Positions 37,451 through 47,153 of a stretch of DNA of 64,000 nucleotides are shown here, piece after piece. Source of the DNA: Candidatus Synoicihabitans palmerolidicus. GTDB lineage: Bacteria; Verrucomicrobiota; Verrucomicrobiia; Opitutales; Opitutaceae. The stretch lies in assembly GCA_020809425.1 (NCBI GenBank), contig JAGGDC010000004.1, forward strand, positions 1 to 64,000, read 5' to 3'. The notes under the pieces were generated by a model that saw only the letters and a program-made list of their open reading frames with translations, had not been told where the DNA came from and searched no databases. The first letter of the stretch is position 1. Each line of letters starts with the position of its first letter. A program made the translations under genes and the position numbers.

Positions 37451-38172
37451 AACGCGATTCGCGACGCCACCTTGTGCACCGGCAACAACCGCTTCTCCAG
37501 CGCCGGCAGCGGCATCTCCAACAACTCCTCCAAAGTGAGCGCCTCTGCTACCTGCAAATCCCCCGAAGCCGTGCGGCGCAATGACTTCAGGTGCGCGCCA
37601 CAATTAAGTTTCTGCCCCAAATCATGGGCCAATGTGCGCACATAGTGGCCCTTGCTCGAGCGCACCCAAAAATCGATCTCCGGCGAAGCCCACCGCTTCA
37701 GCTCGTAATTTATTACCCGAATAAATCGGGGTTCCCGCTCAATATCCTCTCCCTTGCGGGCGGACTTATAGAGCGGCACTCCATCGATCTTGATCGCGGA
37801 ATACATGGGTGGCGTCTGATATTGATCGCCTTTAAAAGTCTGCATCGCCGCCAAGACCTCCGCCTCCGTGAGCTCCGGCACGGGACGCGTCTCCAGTATT
37901 TCACCGTCGGCATCCTGTGTATTGGTCACTTCTCCTAGTTTGATGGTGCCCGTATATTCCTTCTCCACACTCACCAGGTATTGGGACACTTTGGTCGCCT
38001 TCCCAATCAGCATCACCAATAAGCCGGTGGCGGCGGGGTCTAGTGTTCCGGCATGACCGATACGCTTCATCTTAAATTTCCCCCGCAGGCGTGCGACCAC
38101 GTCGTGAGACGTGTGATCCGTGGGTTTGTCAACGAGGAGAACCCCCTCAAATTCCTTCTTGGCTCCAAGCAT
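37447..38172 (-). CDS. truB: tRNA pseudouridine-55 synthase
   Basis: Intact, 241 residues from [17 protein letters not shown] (38172). It isomerises U55 in the T-loop of most tRNAs. The catalytic Asp is 45 in [15 protein letters not shown]. Others: [33 protein letters not shown] and [14 protein letters not shown]. The C-terminus is short and lacks the PUA domain of the E. coli enzyme, as in many bacteria. It starts 17 bases after the DHH gene. Confidence 0.96.
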   Translation of the reverse strand: MLGAKKEFEGVLLVDKPTDHTSHDVVARLRGKFKMKRIGHAGTLDPAATGLLVMLIGKATKVSQYLVSVEKEYTGTIKLGEVTNTQDADGEILETRPVPELTEAEVLAAMQTFKGDQYQTPPMYSAIKIDGVPLYKSARKGEDIEREPRFIRVINYELKRWASPEIDFWVRSSKGHYVRTLAHDLGQKLNCGAHLKSLRRTASGDLQVAEALTLEELLEMPLPALEKRLLPVHKVASRIAL

Positions 38173-38189
38173 GTGATTTAAACTGGTGG

Positions 38190-39206
38190 TTAAATTCCTG
38201 CGTCGGACGGGATCTCTCCGAGCCGGGTGGTCAATGCCGCGACGAGCGTCTGGCAAAACTCAGTCACCCCGATTCCCTTTACATTCAACCCCGCCGCACA
38301 CGCGTGCCCTCCTCCATTGAATAATGACGCCACTTGATCCACGCGATACGCTGGATTCTTCGCCCTTAAACTCGCCTTAACACCGTCCTGCCGTTCCTCG
38401 ATCAAACAGCCGATCTCAACCCCATCAATCGCCCGCGCGTAGTCGACCAAGCCTTCCGTGTCCTCATGGTTCGTCCCCGTCTCGGCAAACACTCCGTCGA
38501 CCAAAGTGCCGACACAAATTTTTCCCTTCGCGTGCATCTCCAGCGATGACAAAAAGCGCTGCAGCAACAGCATCTTACCCGCGGGTTCCCGCTCATACAG
38601 CTCAAAGCCCGCCTCCACCGGATCCGCCCCCGCCGCAACCAGCGTTGCCGCCAGTTCAAAGGTGCAATGGGTCGTGGATGCAAAACGGAACTGTCCCGTA
38701 TCCGTGAGAATACCCGTATACAGGGCCTGAGCCATTTGCCGATCAATAGGCATGTCCAACATCACGCATAACGCCGCAATTATTTCGCACGTCGCCGCCG
38801 AACGGGGCGAAACACAATTAAATGTAGCATAGTCCTGATTGGACACATGGTGATCGATATTGCCGAGCACGACCGGAAAGCGCTCTTTCAATCTCAAACC
38901 CGCGCGCTCTTGGTCCGCACAGTCCACATAGATTGCCACCCAGTCCTGCTCGCCTAAGGAATCGGGAGTCAAAAACACTTCATCGCGCGCCACAAAATCC
39001 AGCCTCCGAGGCACCACATCCGCATTCACGCAGCGTGCTTCATATCCGGCCTCACGTAGCGCCCGCGTCAAAGCGATTTGGGATCCGATGCAATCTCCGT
39101 CCGGTCTAGCATGGCCCATCACCGCAATGGGTCGACCTGCCGCGGCGTGTAGAAGTCGGCCGAATTCAGTAATCAATTCGGGCGTGACCACCACGCCATA
39201 GCTCAT
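38190..39206 (-). CDS. DHH/DHHA1 phosphoesterase (NrnA-like)
   Basis: Intact, 338 residues. The DHH domain has [26 protein letters not shown] and [15 protein letters not shown], and the DHHA1 domain ends with [16 protein letters not shown]. NrnA-type enzymes degrade short oligoribonucleotides and dephosphorylate pAp. The place in the infB-rbfA-truB operon is the usual one in Gram-positive and many other bacteria. It overlaps rbfA by 4 bases. Confidence 0.92.
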   Translation of the reverse strand: MSYGVVVTPELITEFGRLLHAAAGRPIAVMGHARPDGDCIGSQIALTRALREAGYEARCVNADVVPRRLDFVARDEVFLTPDSLGEQDWVAIYVDCADQERAGLRLKERFPVVLGNIDHHVSNQDYATFNCVSPRSAATCEIIAALCVMLDMPIDRQMAQALYTGILTDTGQFRFASTTHCTFELAATLVAAGADPVEAGFELYEREPAGKMLLLQRFLSSLEMHAKGKICVGTLVDGVFAETGTNHEDTEGLVDYARAIDGVEIGCLIEERQDGVKASLRAKNPAYRVDQVASLFNGGGHACAAGLNVKGIGVTEFCQTLVAALTTRLGEIPSDAGI

Positions 39207-39571
39207 TCTCCACCCTCCGGCGTCTTCTTCCTGTCCTCCCGGTCCATATCATCTAGCATATCCAGCACTCGGTTCCCGCGCTTCACTGCTTCATCGAGCT
39301 GAAATACCCAGTCGGGCGCGTGCTTTATCTGCACCCGGCGCGCCAGTTCCCGCCGCAGCTCAACGCGCTTGCGGAGCAACCAACGGTAACGATCCGCCAC
39401 TGACGCTTCATCGCCAAAAATGGAAAAGAAGATTTTCCCCGCATGCAGATCCGGAGCCACCTGCACGCCAGCCACCGTGATGGCCACCGCTTCCTGCTTG
39501 TATTTGGTATGTAGATACGCCCCCAACTCACGTTGCACGAGTTCAGCGATGCGGGTGGTGCGGTTGGACAT
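39203..39571 (-). CDS. rbfA: Ribosome-binding factor A
   Basis: A 122-residue protein with the single KH-like fold of RbfA: RTTRIAELVQRELGAYLHTK, ITVAGVQVAPDLHAGKIFFS and LARRVQIKHAPDWVFQLDEA. It assists late 30S maturation near the 5' end of 16S rRNA. It lies 74 bases after infB and overlaps the DHH gene. Confidence 0.95.
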   Translation of the reverse strand: MSNRTTRIAELVQRELGAYLHTKYKQEAVAITVAGVQVAPDLHAGKIFFSIFGDEASVADRYRWLLRKRVELRRELARRVQIKHAPDWVFQLDEAVKRGNRVLDMLDDMDREDRKKTPEGGE

Positions 39572-39645
39572 CGAGATAGTTCGGGGGAATCAACAGGAAA
39601 TAGCAGCCTAGACCAACCGCGTAAAACGATTGACGGTCCAAGAAC

Positions 39646-42189
39646 CTAGAGAGATGCGCGCACCTTGTGAATCTCAAAAGTTTCGATCACATCGCCACGC
39701 TCATAGCCATTGAAGTCGCCCAGCTTGATACCACACTCCAGACCGGCCCGAATCTCGTTGGCGTCGTCCTTGAAGCGCTTGAGCGTCTGCACCTTGCCTT
39801 CGTGCACCGATTCCTTGCCTCGACGCAGTCGAACGGAAGCGTTGCGGATGATTTTGCCTTCCGTAACCAGACAACCCGCCACAAATCCCTTCGCCAGAGG
39901 GAAGACTTCACGAACTTCGGCCGCGCCCATCTTCACTTCCTTGAGGTCAGGATCAAGCATGTCCGCCATCATATCGCGCACCGAATCCGCGAGCTCATAA
40001 ATAATGCTATAGGTCTCGATACGCACGCCGTGATGCTTCGCCTGCGGAGTGACTCCATTCTCGAGTTTCGTGTTGAATCCTATAATTGTGGCCCCGGCGG
40101 CACTCGCCCGCTGCACATCGTGCTTGGTCACAAGGCCGACTTCATTAGCCACGATTTCGACCGAAACCTTCTTGCTCTGGATCCCTTCCAATATGCCGCG
40201 AACTGCTTCGGCCGAACCGTAAACATCGCTCTTGATTACGAGTTTCAGAGACTTCGCCTGCGTCGCGGCTATGTTGGCAAAGAGCACCTCGACCGAGACT
40301 TCCTTCGGTTCGGCCGCTTTCGTCACCGTTTGGTTTTTGAGCCGAGCGGCCTTTTCTTCCGCGATATCTTCCGCCGCACGGGCGTTTTTCGCTGAGGTGA
40401 ATATTCCACCGCTATCCGGGATTCCCGACCAGCCGATGACACGAACCGGCGTCGAAGGGGGAGCAACCTTCAGGTTTTCACCCTGGTCATCATACATGGC
40501 CCGCACCTTGGCCCACTGCTTGCCGCAAACAATCGCATCTCCAACCTTAAGCGTACCGCGCTGGACGATAACCGTGGCCAACGGCCCACGTCCCACCTCC
40601 AACTGCGATTCAATGATGATACCTTCAGCCTCCGTCTTGGGATTGGCTTTAAGTTCAAGCACTTCGGCCTGCAATTGGATCATCTCCAATAGAGTGTCGA
40701 GGCCATCGCCCTTGATGGCGGAAACCGGCACCGTGATCGTCGAACCTCCCCAATCTTCAGCTGCAATGTCCCGCTGCTGCATCTGGGTTTTTACTTGATC
40801 CAAATTCGCCCCCTTCACGTCCATCTTGTTGACGGCCACAATCAAGGCGACACCCGCTTGTTTGATATACTTGAGCGCTTCATCGGTCTGCGGCATGAAA
40901 CCGTCGTCAGTCGCGACTACGAGAATCGCAATATCCGTCACCTGGGCTCCCCGGACACGCATCTTATGGAATGCGGCGTGACCCGGCGTATCGAGGAAAG
41001 TAATCTTACCATTCTCGTTCTCAACCTGGTAAGCGCCGATATGCTGCGTGATGCCGCCAGCTTCGCCAGAAACCACGTTCGCTTTTCGAATCGTGTCCAA
41101 TAGAGAGGTTTTACCGTGATCAACATGGCCTAGAATGCAGACCACCGGCGGACGTGGCTCGAGGTTTTTCTCCTCCTCCTGCGCCGCCTTCTCTTCCCTT
41201 TTCTTTAGATCCTGCTCCGTCGGAGCCTGCTGTTGCACCTGACTTTCACCACGGTGCTTGATCTCCAAAATCACATTGTGCTTCTCCGCCAGCACGATCG
41301 CCACGGGTTCATCAATGTTTTGATTCATCGATGAGAACACACCTTGCTCCATCAACTCAGAAATCAACTTAAACGGTTTTAATCCCAACACTTGGGCAAA
41401 CTCCCGTACAATGATCGGCGGCTTAACTTGCACCGTTCGTAATTCAGCACTTACGCCTTCGGCTTCACTCGTCGCAGGTTTTGCGGCGGATGGTGTCGCC
41501 GGAGGAGTCACCGGGCCCTTGGCTAGTGCCGCGGGAGGAGGTGACATCGGAGAGGATACTGGACGGGCCGCCGGAGGAGGCGAGGCTACGGGAGTAGGAG
41601 CAGGACGTACTTTTGCCACAGGCGCCGGTATTGCCGGTGCCGCACTAGGTGCCGGCAATATTCCAGGCTGCTTGATGGGTGTCGGTGCCGGACGAATTCC
41701 CGGTTGGGGAATGCGAGCCGGTGCCGGACGGGTGCCCGCTTGAGGAATCGGCATCGGAGCCGGACGGGAAACAGGGGGGGGCGTCGGGGGTGATGACACA
41801 GGACGTGGAGATGAACTTGGCACCGGCGGTGCAGGAGCCGGCTTGGCGGCGGCAGCCCGCGCTTCCGCGGCGGCTTTGATCTGTTCGGCCTTCTCGCGCT
41901 CCACATCTCCTGCTGATTTCACAAACACTCCCGGAGGTAAATTGACTTTCGGCGCGGTCGGCGGTGCTTTGCTCTCGGAGGTGACCGTCGACGGACTAAC
42001 CTCTGGCGCGCTGGCCACGGGGGCCTCGGCTTCCGGTTTGGCAAACTCTTCCACCACGGCCGCGGCCGAGATGTTGTCGATCGTGCTGGAGACGCTCTTT
42101 ACCCCGTAGTTGCGCTCTTTAAGCAGCGCAATCAAGGCTTTGTTATCCATGCCGATCTTCTTGGCGAGTTCGTGAATGCGGATGCTCAT
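39646..42189 (-). CDS. infB: Translation initiation factor IF-2
   Basis: Intact, 847 residues. It brings fMet-tRNA to the 30S subunit and promotes subunit joining. An IF2_N domain (MSIRIHELAKKIGMDNKALI) is followed by a long Pro/Ala-rich linker (about 55-240, with repeated PAP and RPAP units) and a second IF2_N-like segment (VREFAQVLGLKPFKLISELM). The G domain starts near residue 350 (ILGHVDHGKTSLLDTIRK, DTPGHAAFHKMR, NKMDVKGAN), followed by the beta-barrels and the C-terminal fMet-binding domain (ECGIKLGDFNGYERGDVIE). It is 57 bases downstream of nusA. Confidence 0.97.
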   Translation of the reverse strand: MSIRIHELAKKIGMDNKALIALLKERNYGVKSVSSTIDNISAAAVVEEFAKPEAEAPVASAPEVSPSTVTSESKAPPTAPKVNLPPGVFVKSAGDVEREKAEQIKAAAEARAAAAKPAPAPPVPSSSPRPVSSPPTPPPVSRPAPMPIPQAGTRPAPARIPQPGIRPAPTPIKQPGILPAPSAAPAIPAPVAKVRPAPTPVASPPPAARPVSSPMSPPPAALAKGPVTPPATPSAAKPATSEAEGVSAELRTVQVKPPIIVREFAQVLGLKPFKLISELMEQGVFSSMNQNIDEPVAIVLAEKHNVILEIKHRGESQVQQQAPTEQDLKKREEKAAQEEEKNLEPRPPVVCILGHVDHGKTSLLDTIRKANVVSGEAGGITQHIGAYQVENENGKITFLDTPGHAAFHKMRVRGAQVTDIAILVVATDDGFMPQTDEALKYIKQAGVALIVAVNKMDVKGANLDQVKTQMQQRDIAAEDWGGSTITVPVSAIKGDGLDTLLEMIQLQAEVLELKANPKTEAEGIIIESQLEVGRGPLATVIVQRGTLKVGDAIVCGKQWAKVRAMYDDQGENLKVAPPSTPVRVIGWSGIPDSGGIFTSAKNARAAEDIAEEKAARLKNQTVTKAAEPKEVSVEVLFANIAATQAKSLKLVIKSDVYGSAEAVRGILEGIQSKKVSVEIVANEVGLVTKHDVQRASAAGATIIGFNTKLENGVTPQAKHHGVRIETYSIIYELADSVRDMMADMLDPDLKEVKMGAAEVREVFPLAKGFVAGCLVTEGKIIRNASVRLRRGKESVHEGKVQTLKRFKDDANEIRAGLECGIKLGDFNGYERGDVIETFEIHKVRASL

Positions 42190-42246
42190 CAGGCGGTGTT
42201 ACGGTCTATCTTCGTGCGGTCGGGACGTGTCAGTCAGAGTTCGACA

Positions 42247-43485
42247 TCAAGCGTTGTCGCTAGCGGCGGCAACCTTGGCTAGAATCGAGGCAGATTCCTC
42301 AGGTGTAAACCCTTGGCCTTCAAGATCGTCAGATTCAACTCCCTCAAAAATTTCCAAGGATACAAAACCAGCGGTCACCAAGCGGGTCGCCAGCTCGTAA
42401 GCGACATCCAGTGAAGAGGCGAGGCGCTTCGTCGCCTCATCCTGCACATCCACGGTTCGCTCGGTAAATTCTTCAATGTCGATCTTCCAGCCGATCAAGC
42501 GGGAAGTCAGACGGGCATTCTGCCCTTTGCGGCCAATCGCAATCGCCAGGTCCTCATTGGCCACGCGGAGCAAGACCCGCCGGCCTCTCTCATCAATGAC
42601 GATTTCACGCGGCATCGCAGGCTTCAAAGCCTCAATCACCATTTGCTCGGGATCGGCGAAATAATTGATGATGTCGATCTTCTCACCGTTGAGTTCACGT
42701 ACGATCGATTTCACCCGAGCCCCGCGAGCGCCCACACAAGCTCCTACCGGATCCACCTTGGGATCTTTGGATAACACCGCCATTTTAGTGCGGTAACCAG
42801 GCTCACGCGCAAACGCCTCCACCGTCACGGTGGCGTCGGCAATTTCAGTCACTTCGAGCTCAAACAACCGACGCACAAAGCGCGGGCTCGCTCGGGTTAA
42901 CATTAGTTCGGGACCACGTGGAGTGCTTTCGATCGCCGCCAAGAGACAGCGAATCCGATCACCAGGTTGATATTCCTCACCAGGGACTTGCTCACGGCCC
43001 ATCAGCAAGGCCTCCGCTTTACCCAGATCGACGTAAATGTCATTGCGCTCACGGCGACGCACAGTGCCCGTCACGATGTTGCCCACCATGTCCTTGAAAT
43101 CGTCGTAAATCCGATCCTTCTCGAACTGACGCAGGCGCTGCATGATCGCTTGACGAGCCGTCTGCGCTGCGATACGGCCCAAATAGGAAGGATCGATCTC
43201 CTTTGCGAGAAACTCGCCCAGTGCGATCCCGGGCTGCAAGGCACTCGCTTTTTCAATGTGGATCTCTGTCTTCGGATCACTAACCGAATCGACCACCTTC
43301 AACTGCGACCATGCGTGCAGTTGTCCCTTGCGGGGATCGATCTCGATCTTGAGTTCCTGCCCCGAATTCACGCCCTTCTGAGCCGCCGTTTTGATGGCGT
43401 TGACAATCGTCACGATCATATCGGCGCGGTCGATGCCCTTCGCCTTCTCCATATACTCTAGGACGGATAGAATTTCGCTGCTCAT
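42247..43485 (-). CDS. nusA: Transcription termination/antitermination factor NusA
   Basis: Intact, 412 residues from [19 protein letters not shown] (43485); upstream in-frame codons lie in the leader terminator. An N-terminal RNAP-binding domain is followed by S1 ([21 protein letters not shown]) and two KH domains ([19 protein letters not shown] and [20 protein letters not shown]). A short helix-hairpin-helix tail ends it ([18 protein letters not shown]). It lacks the rimP gene that usually precedes nusA. First gene of the nusA-infB-rbfA-DHH-truB-ribF operon, with a promoter and intrinsic terminator just upstream. Confidence 0.97.
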   Translation of the reverse strand: MSSEILSVLEYMEKAKGIDRADMIVTIVNAIKTAAQKGVNSGQELKIEIDPRKGQLHAWSQLKVVDSVSDPKTEIHIEKASALQPGIALGEFLAKEIDPSYLGRIAAQTARQAIMQRLRQFEKDRIYDDFKDMVGNIVTGTVRRRERNDIYVDLGKAEALLMGREQVPGEEYQPGDRIRCLLAAIESTPRGPELMLTRASPRFVRRLFELEVTEIADATVTVEAFAREPGYRTKMAVLSKDPKVDPVGACVGARGARVKSIVRELNGEKIDIINYFADPEQMVIEALKPAMPREIVIDERGRRVLLRVANEDLAIAIGRKGQNARLTSRLIGWKIDIEEFTERTVDVQDEATKRLASSLDVAYELATRLVTAGFVSLEIFEGVESDDLEGQGFTPEESASILAKVAAASDNA

Positions 43486-43510
43486 TTGGTCGGTGGTGTA
43501 CGGATAGGAT

Positions 43511-43536
43511 AAAAAAAAAGCGGGCCAGAGGCCCAC
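43511..43536 (-). terminator. Intrinsic terminator in the nusA leader
   Basis: On the minus strand a 7-bp stem GTGGGCC/GGCCCGC (one G-T pair) with a 3-base loop is followed by nine T. It lies 25 bases before the nusA ATG and after the putative promoter at 43570-43599. It may end transcripts from the DUF2851 gene or attenuate the nusA operon. Confidence 0.85.
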
Positions 43537-43569
43537 CTTCAGAAGTAGTTAACTGAAATGTGAGGATTG

Positions 43570-43599
43570 AACCTAGTGTCTGATAAAAATCCTTGTCAA
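43570..43599 (-). promoter_or_regulatory. Putative sigma-70 promoter for the nusA operon
   Basis: On the minus strand TTGACA (43599-43594) is separated by 18 bases from TAGGTT (43575-43570). The start site would be near 43563, upstream of the leader terminator. The match at -35 is perfect; at -10 it is moderate. Confidence 0.5.
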
Positions 43600-43611
43600 G
43601 TCCGCCGCCTA

Positions 43612-44763
43612 TCAGCCAACACGTTCCTTTCCTGTTTCATTTTGCCAATCGAGCAGTCCTTGCACGTGTCCCCATGCCACGGGATTGCGCCGACCATCCG
43701 CCAATCGCGCCGCTTTCGCCAGATTCGCCGGCTGGTCTCCGGGCATGGCCATAAACCACCACTTGAACCCTATTGCCTCCGAAATCTCGCCGGCCGCCAC
43801 CAACAGGGGCAACAAGCCGTCGCCCCACAAATTATCTGCCCGGGGCCGCGGCACATGACCCATCACGCCGACTTCACTCATAACGGTTCCCCACCACGCG
43901 GCCATTCCCCATTGGCGTCGTGCTTCCCCCACCGCTTCCAGCGGATCAGCATTCCGGGGCTGGCCAGGCCATCGACCTCCCATTTCTGACAATTTCTCCG
44001 GCCAGCCCATCGTGTGCTCCTTGGTCAACGCGGCATAGGAGGAGAGTCTCAATCGGGGATGATTCGCTGGTCTCACACCGTGTAAAACCCACGGATGCCC
44101 CAAACCCTCAAACGCCTTGGTCGCGTCAATTCGTTGAGTTTCCCACTCCTCCAACGGCCATCTACTCGCTACTTCCAACATCCCCACTCGATTGAATCGA
44201 TACCCGAGGATTGCCAATGCCGTCTGGTGGCAGGCTTCCCGCCAACCTAATTTCCGGATGCGCACCCCGGCATAGTGAACCTTACTTCGCCACCGGCGTC
44301 GCGCCGCCCGCTCCGCCTTCATCCGCATCTCTTTCTCCGAGAGCGTCAACCACGCTTCCACCAGTTGATCCGCCGGTCTCGCTACCATCACCGAAACGGC
44401 CGCATCCGCGGCATACTCCTCCAAATCATACCACAACAGTGGGAGCAGCACTAGGATCGGAATGGTTCGCCCTCCGGCCCCGGGTGTCACTTTCAGCCGA
44501 GTCGGAAACAATACAACATGCAGCACCACTCAATCATAGTTCGGATCATCCGCGTGGGCATGCAACCGCCAATCCTCCTCCCGCAAGTGCAACTCCACAT
44601 CTCCGTAGTACCATTCTCCACCTATCTCGACCCGGGCTTGGCGAAAGTCTGGGCCTCCCAACCTGTTCCAACGCCACGGCTTATCAATCTTCACGCGGCG
44701 ATCATCCTCGGTGCGAGCCCCTGCGACACTAAACGCTCGGTCAACCCAAATTCGCTGCAACAA
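43612..44763 (-). pseudogene. DUF2851 family protein with internal TGA
   Basis: A continuous frame of about 380 codons, broken only by TGA at 44530-44532. Upstream is LLQRIWVDRAFSVAGARTED, then WRWNRLGGPDFRQARVEIGG and GDVELHLREEDWRLHAHADD. The frame resumes as VVLHVVLFPTRL and continues to the end (FNRVGMLEVASRWPLEEWE, WGDGLLPLLVAAGEI). In relatives the residue before VVLH is usually Asn or Arg; CGA to TGA is the simplest change. The start codon is uncertain (TTG near 44763). The function of DUF2851 is unknown. It is upstream of nusA on the same strand. Confidence 0.8.
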
Positions 44764-44890
44764 CCGTTCAGGAAACTAAAACGCCCCCCCCTCTAGTCCT
44801 TGCACCTCCATGACTGCCGACGGTCCCGCCGTCGCGTCTCCATCTGGATAAGTCAGGGAATGTTCGGGGTCTGACTTCACTTGCGATTCC

Positions 44891-45355
44891 CTAAATGTTT
44901 CGCGCATTCCAGCGCGCCGCCCCTCGTCGAGCCACGTCGTCAGCCCGAGCCAACCACGCCTTCAGCTCCATCGGCCCAATGACACTCGCCCCTTGGGCCT
45001 CAACCAATTGCCGCAAACCGCGATCCGCCGTCGCGACCACACAATCCTCCGCCACCCGGGAATTGACCACCCACTGCACCAATACGTCATCCGCCGTCAC
45101 TCCGGTCGGCGCATGCGCCACCACAAAACTGGCCTCCTGTGTCGGCTGCTCAACAGTCAACTCCGCCCCTCGACCATCGAATACCAACGAGACCCGCCAC
45201 CCCATGGCGTCGTGCCATACGCGCACCATCTCCTCAAGTTTACGCTGCGCCGCGAAGGTATCTCGACGCCACAAAATCGCGGTCAATTTCCATGCCCGAC
45301 CGACATTATTCCCGTCCACTAAAAGATGCTTGGTCTGCGTCGCCACGGCGTTCAC
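44891..45355 (-). CDS. NYN domain (YacP-like) putative ribonuclease
   Basis: Intact, 154 residues: KHLLVDGNNVGRAWKLTAIL, then RDTFAAQRKLEEMVRVWHDA, VSLVFDGRGAELTVE, VTADDVLVQWVVNSR and CVVATADRGLRQLVEAQGAS. The acidic residues of the PIN-like NYN fold (DGNN, FDGRG, DD, TADRG) are conserved, consistent with a metal-dependent RNase similar to YacP/Rae1. It lies upstream of the DUF2851 gene on the same strand, separated by about 130 bases. Confidence 0.85.
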   Translation of the reverse strand: MNAVATQTKHLLVDGNNVGRAWKLTAILWRRDTFAAQRKLEEMVRVWHDAMGWRVSLVFDGRGAELTVEQPTQEASFVVAHAPTGVTADDVLVQWVVNSRVAEDCVVATADRGLRQLVEAQGASVIGPMELKAWLARADDVARRGAARWNARNI

Positions 45356-45477
45356 GTCGAATGGAACGCCGTATTACCGCAAATTCTTTCCATAAATTGC
45401 GTCCCTCCAAACAATTTCTCCCACGCCCGAATCCAAATATACTTCAAGCCTGCACTTCCACGGGACGTTGAACTGAG

Positions 45478-45497
45478 ACCACCCAGGACCACCCAGG
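45478..45497. repeat. 10-bp perfect tandem duplication upstream of the TonB-repeat gene
   Basis: ACCACCCAGG at 45478-45487 is repeated at 45488-45497, 10 bases before the ATG at 45508, in the leader or promoter region. Confidence 0.9.
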
Positions 45498-45507
45498 TCC
45501 ACTTACC

Positions 45508-46708
45508 ATGAAATATCACAAAACCCCGCTTCTCTCCGCTTTTCTTTGTGCTGCCACGGCTTGGGCTGCTCCCATCGATCAGGATGAACTGCCTAAAATT
45601 ATTGATTATACGACGCCCTCCGTTTCTCGGAACCACCATGCCCCCGACGCCGTCGTCCACCTTTTGATCGAAATTAATGAATACGGATACGTCACCAACG
45701 CCTCCGTCAAATCCGCTTCTGAACCAGCCCTGGCTGGCCCGAGTCTCGCGGCCATCCGTCATTGGCGCTACGCCCCCGCGATGAAGGACGGGGCCCCGAT
45801 TGCCGCCCGATTTGTGCAACCCTTGCGATTTGCCTCCGACAACGTCACGATCGTCTCCTTGGCCTCCCACCCTGCGAAAGTGCGCCGGCGTGTGCCCCCC
45901 CGGATTCCTGCCGGACTCGAACACCTCAATGCCGAAATCACGGTTGAATTCCATCTCGATAAATACGGTAAGGTCGAAAACACCATGGTGGTCAGCAGCA
46001 CCGCCCACGAACTCGACGACGCCACCACCGATGCGGCCTTACAATGGAAGTTCTCCCCCGCCGTGGAATTTGGTCAGCCCGTCCACAGCACTGTCTACGT
46101 CCCTTTCCGCTTCCAAGGGAATCCATCGCTAGCCCTTCGCCCGACAAAAGTCGTTAAACTCGCCGACAACGACCAACTCGTGCCTCTGCGACAAATCAAT
46201 CCTCGCCTCGACGCTGAACTTTTCCTCCTTGATGGCAAAGTCAAAGTGGCGTTCACCGTGACCGAAAAAGGTTACGTGATCGACGCCAAAGCTATCTCGT
46301 ATTTCCACGAACGCCTCGCTGCGCTCTCCGTTCAGGCTATGCGCAACGGGCGATTTAAACCCGTTGTGCATGATGGCACCCCAGTCGCCATCTCAGCCGT
46401 GCAACCCTTTGTTTATGGCTCCGGCAAGATCGCCATGGTCCCAGTCGACCGCCTTCCCACGGTGCGCCGGACCGTTTCTCCCCAGATCCCCACCGAGCTC
46501 GAAGGCGTGGACGGCTTTGCCCAAGTCGTCTTCGTCGTCGACGCCAAAGGTCAAGTCGCGGAGGTCGCCATTAACGAATCATCTCATAACGCTTTCTCCG
46601 CCCCCCGTTCTCGCTGCCGCCAAAGACTGGCAATTCAGTCCTGCCCTTCGTAGCGGCCAACCCACCAGTGCTCGCGTCATTGTCCCATTTGTATTCGGCA
46701 AACAGTAA
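45508..46708 (+). pseudogene. Exported protein with four TonB-C-like repeats, frameshifted near the end
   Basis: Signal peptide MKYHKTPLLSAFLCAATAWA. Four copies of an energy-transducer TonB C-terminal-like module follow, recognisable by recurring strands such as VVHLLIEINEYGYVTNASVK, ITVEFHLDKYGKVENTMVV, VKVAFTVTEKGYVIDAKAI and AQVVFVVDAKGQVAEVAIN, each followed by a W/R-F-x-P motif. In the fourth module a C run (six at 46601-46606 where five fit) shifts the frame. The correct frame reads APVLAAAKDWQFSPALRSG and ends VPFVFGKQ at 46708. Only the last 35 residues are affected, so a truncated product may still fold. Confidence 0.85.
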
Positions 46709-46742
46709 ACCCGACCCAAATTCAACTTCCTCCCTCCACGCC

Positions 46743-46772
46743 ATCTCCACCCCGGGGGTGGAGATTCTTTTA
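46743..46772 (+). terminator. Intrinsic terminator after the TonB-repeat gene
   Basis: ATCTCCACCCC (46743-46753) pairs with GGGGTGGAGAT (46755-46765), followed by TCTTTTA. It is a strong rho-independent terminator 34 bases after the stop codon. Confidence 0.9.
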
Positions 46773-46826
46773 TCACCGACCGCGAACGGCGCAGCTCCTA
46801 CTCACCAACACTACCACACGACCGCG

Positions 46827-46914
46827 TGGCGGAGAGGGAGGGATTCGAACCCCCGGAACCTTGCGGCTCAGCGGTTTTCAAGACCGCCGCAATCGACCAC
46901 TCTGCCACCTCTCC
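46827..46914 (-). tRNA. tRNA-Ser (TGA anticodon)
   Basis: Minus-strand type II tRNA. Acceptor GGAGAGG pairs with CCTCTCC, the anticodon loop contains TTGAAA with anticodon TGA, a long variable arm follows (GAGCCGCAAGGTTCC) and the T-loop is GGTTCGAATCC. CCA is encoded. Confidence 0.96.
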
Positions 46915-47153
46915 TGGTGCAGTTGTTCAGAAAGTCCAAGCCAGTGACCACTTGTCGAGTATTTCTTACACTCCCGCCTCCCTCGCCCACAGATTCTCCG
47001 CATTGCCGGGGTCGAATTACAGTGCACGCATGAGTCCTAAAAACCAACGGCACCCAACTTTCACCAGATCTTCTCGCGTAAAAAACGGATTCCGCCGCTT
47101 ATGCAAAGGGTTGGACTGAGTTCACGCTTGGCCCTCGGAGACCGCCGTCCACC

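Noticed and set aside
44530..44532. Selenocysteine codon in the DUF2851 gene
   Set aside because: The family has no Cys or Sec here and no SECIS-like hairpin was seen.
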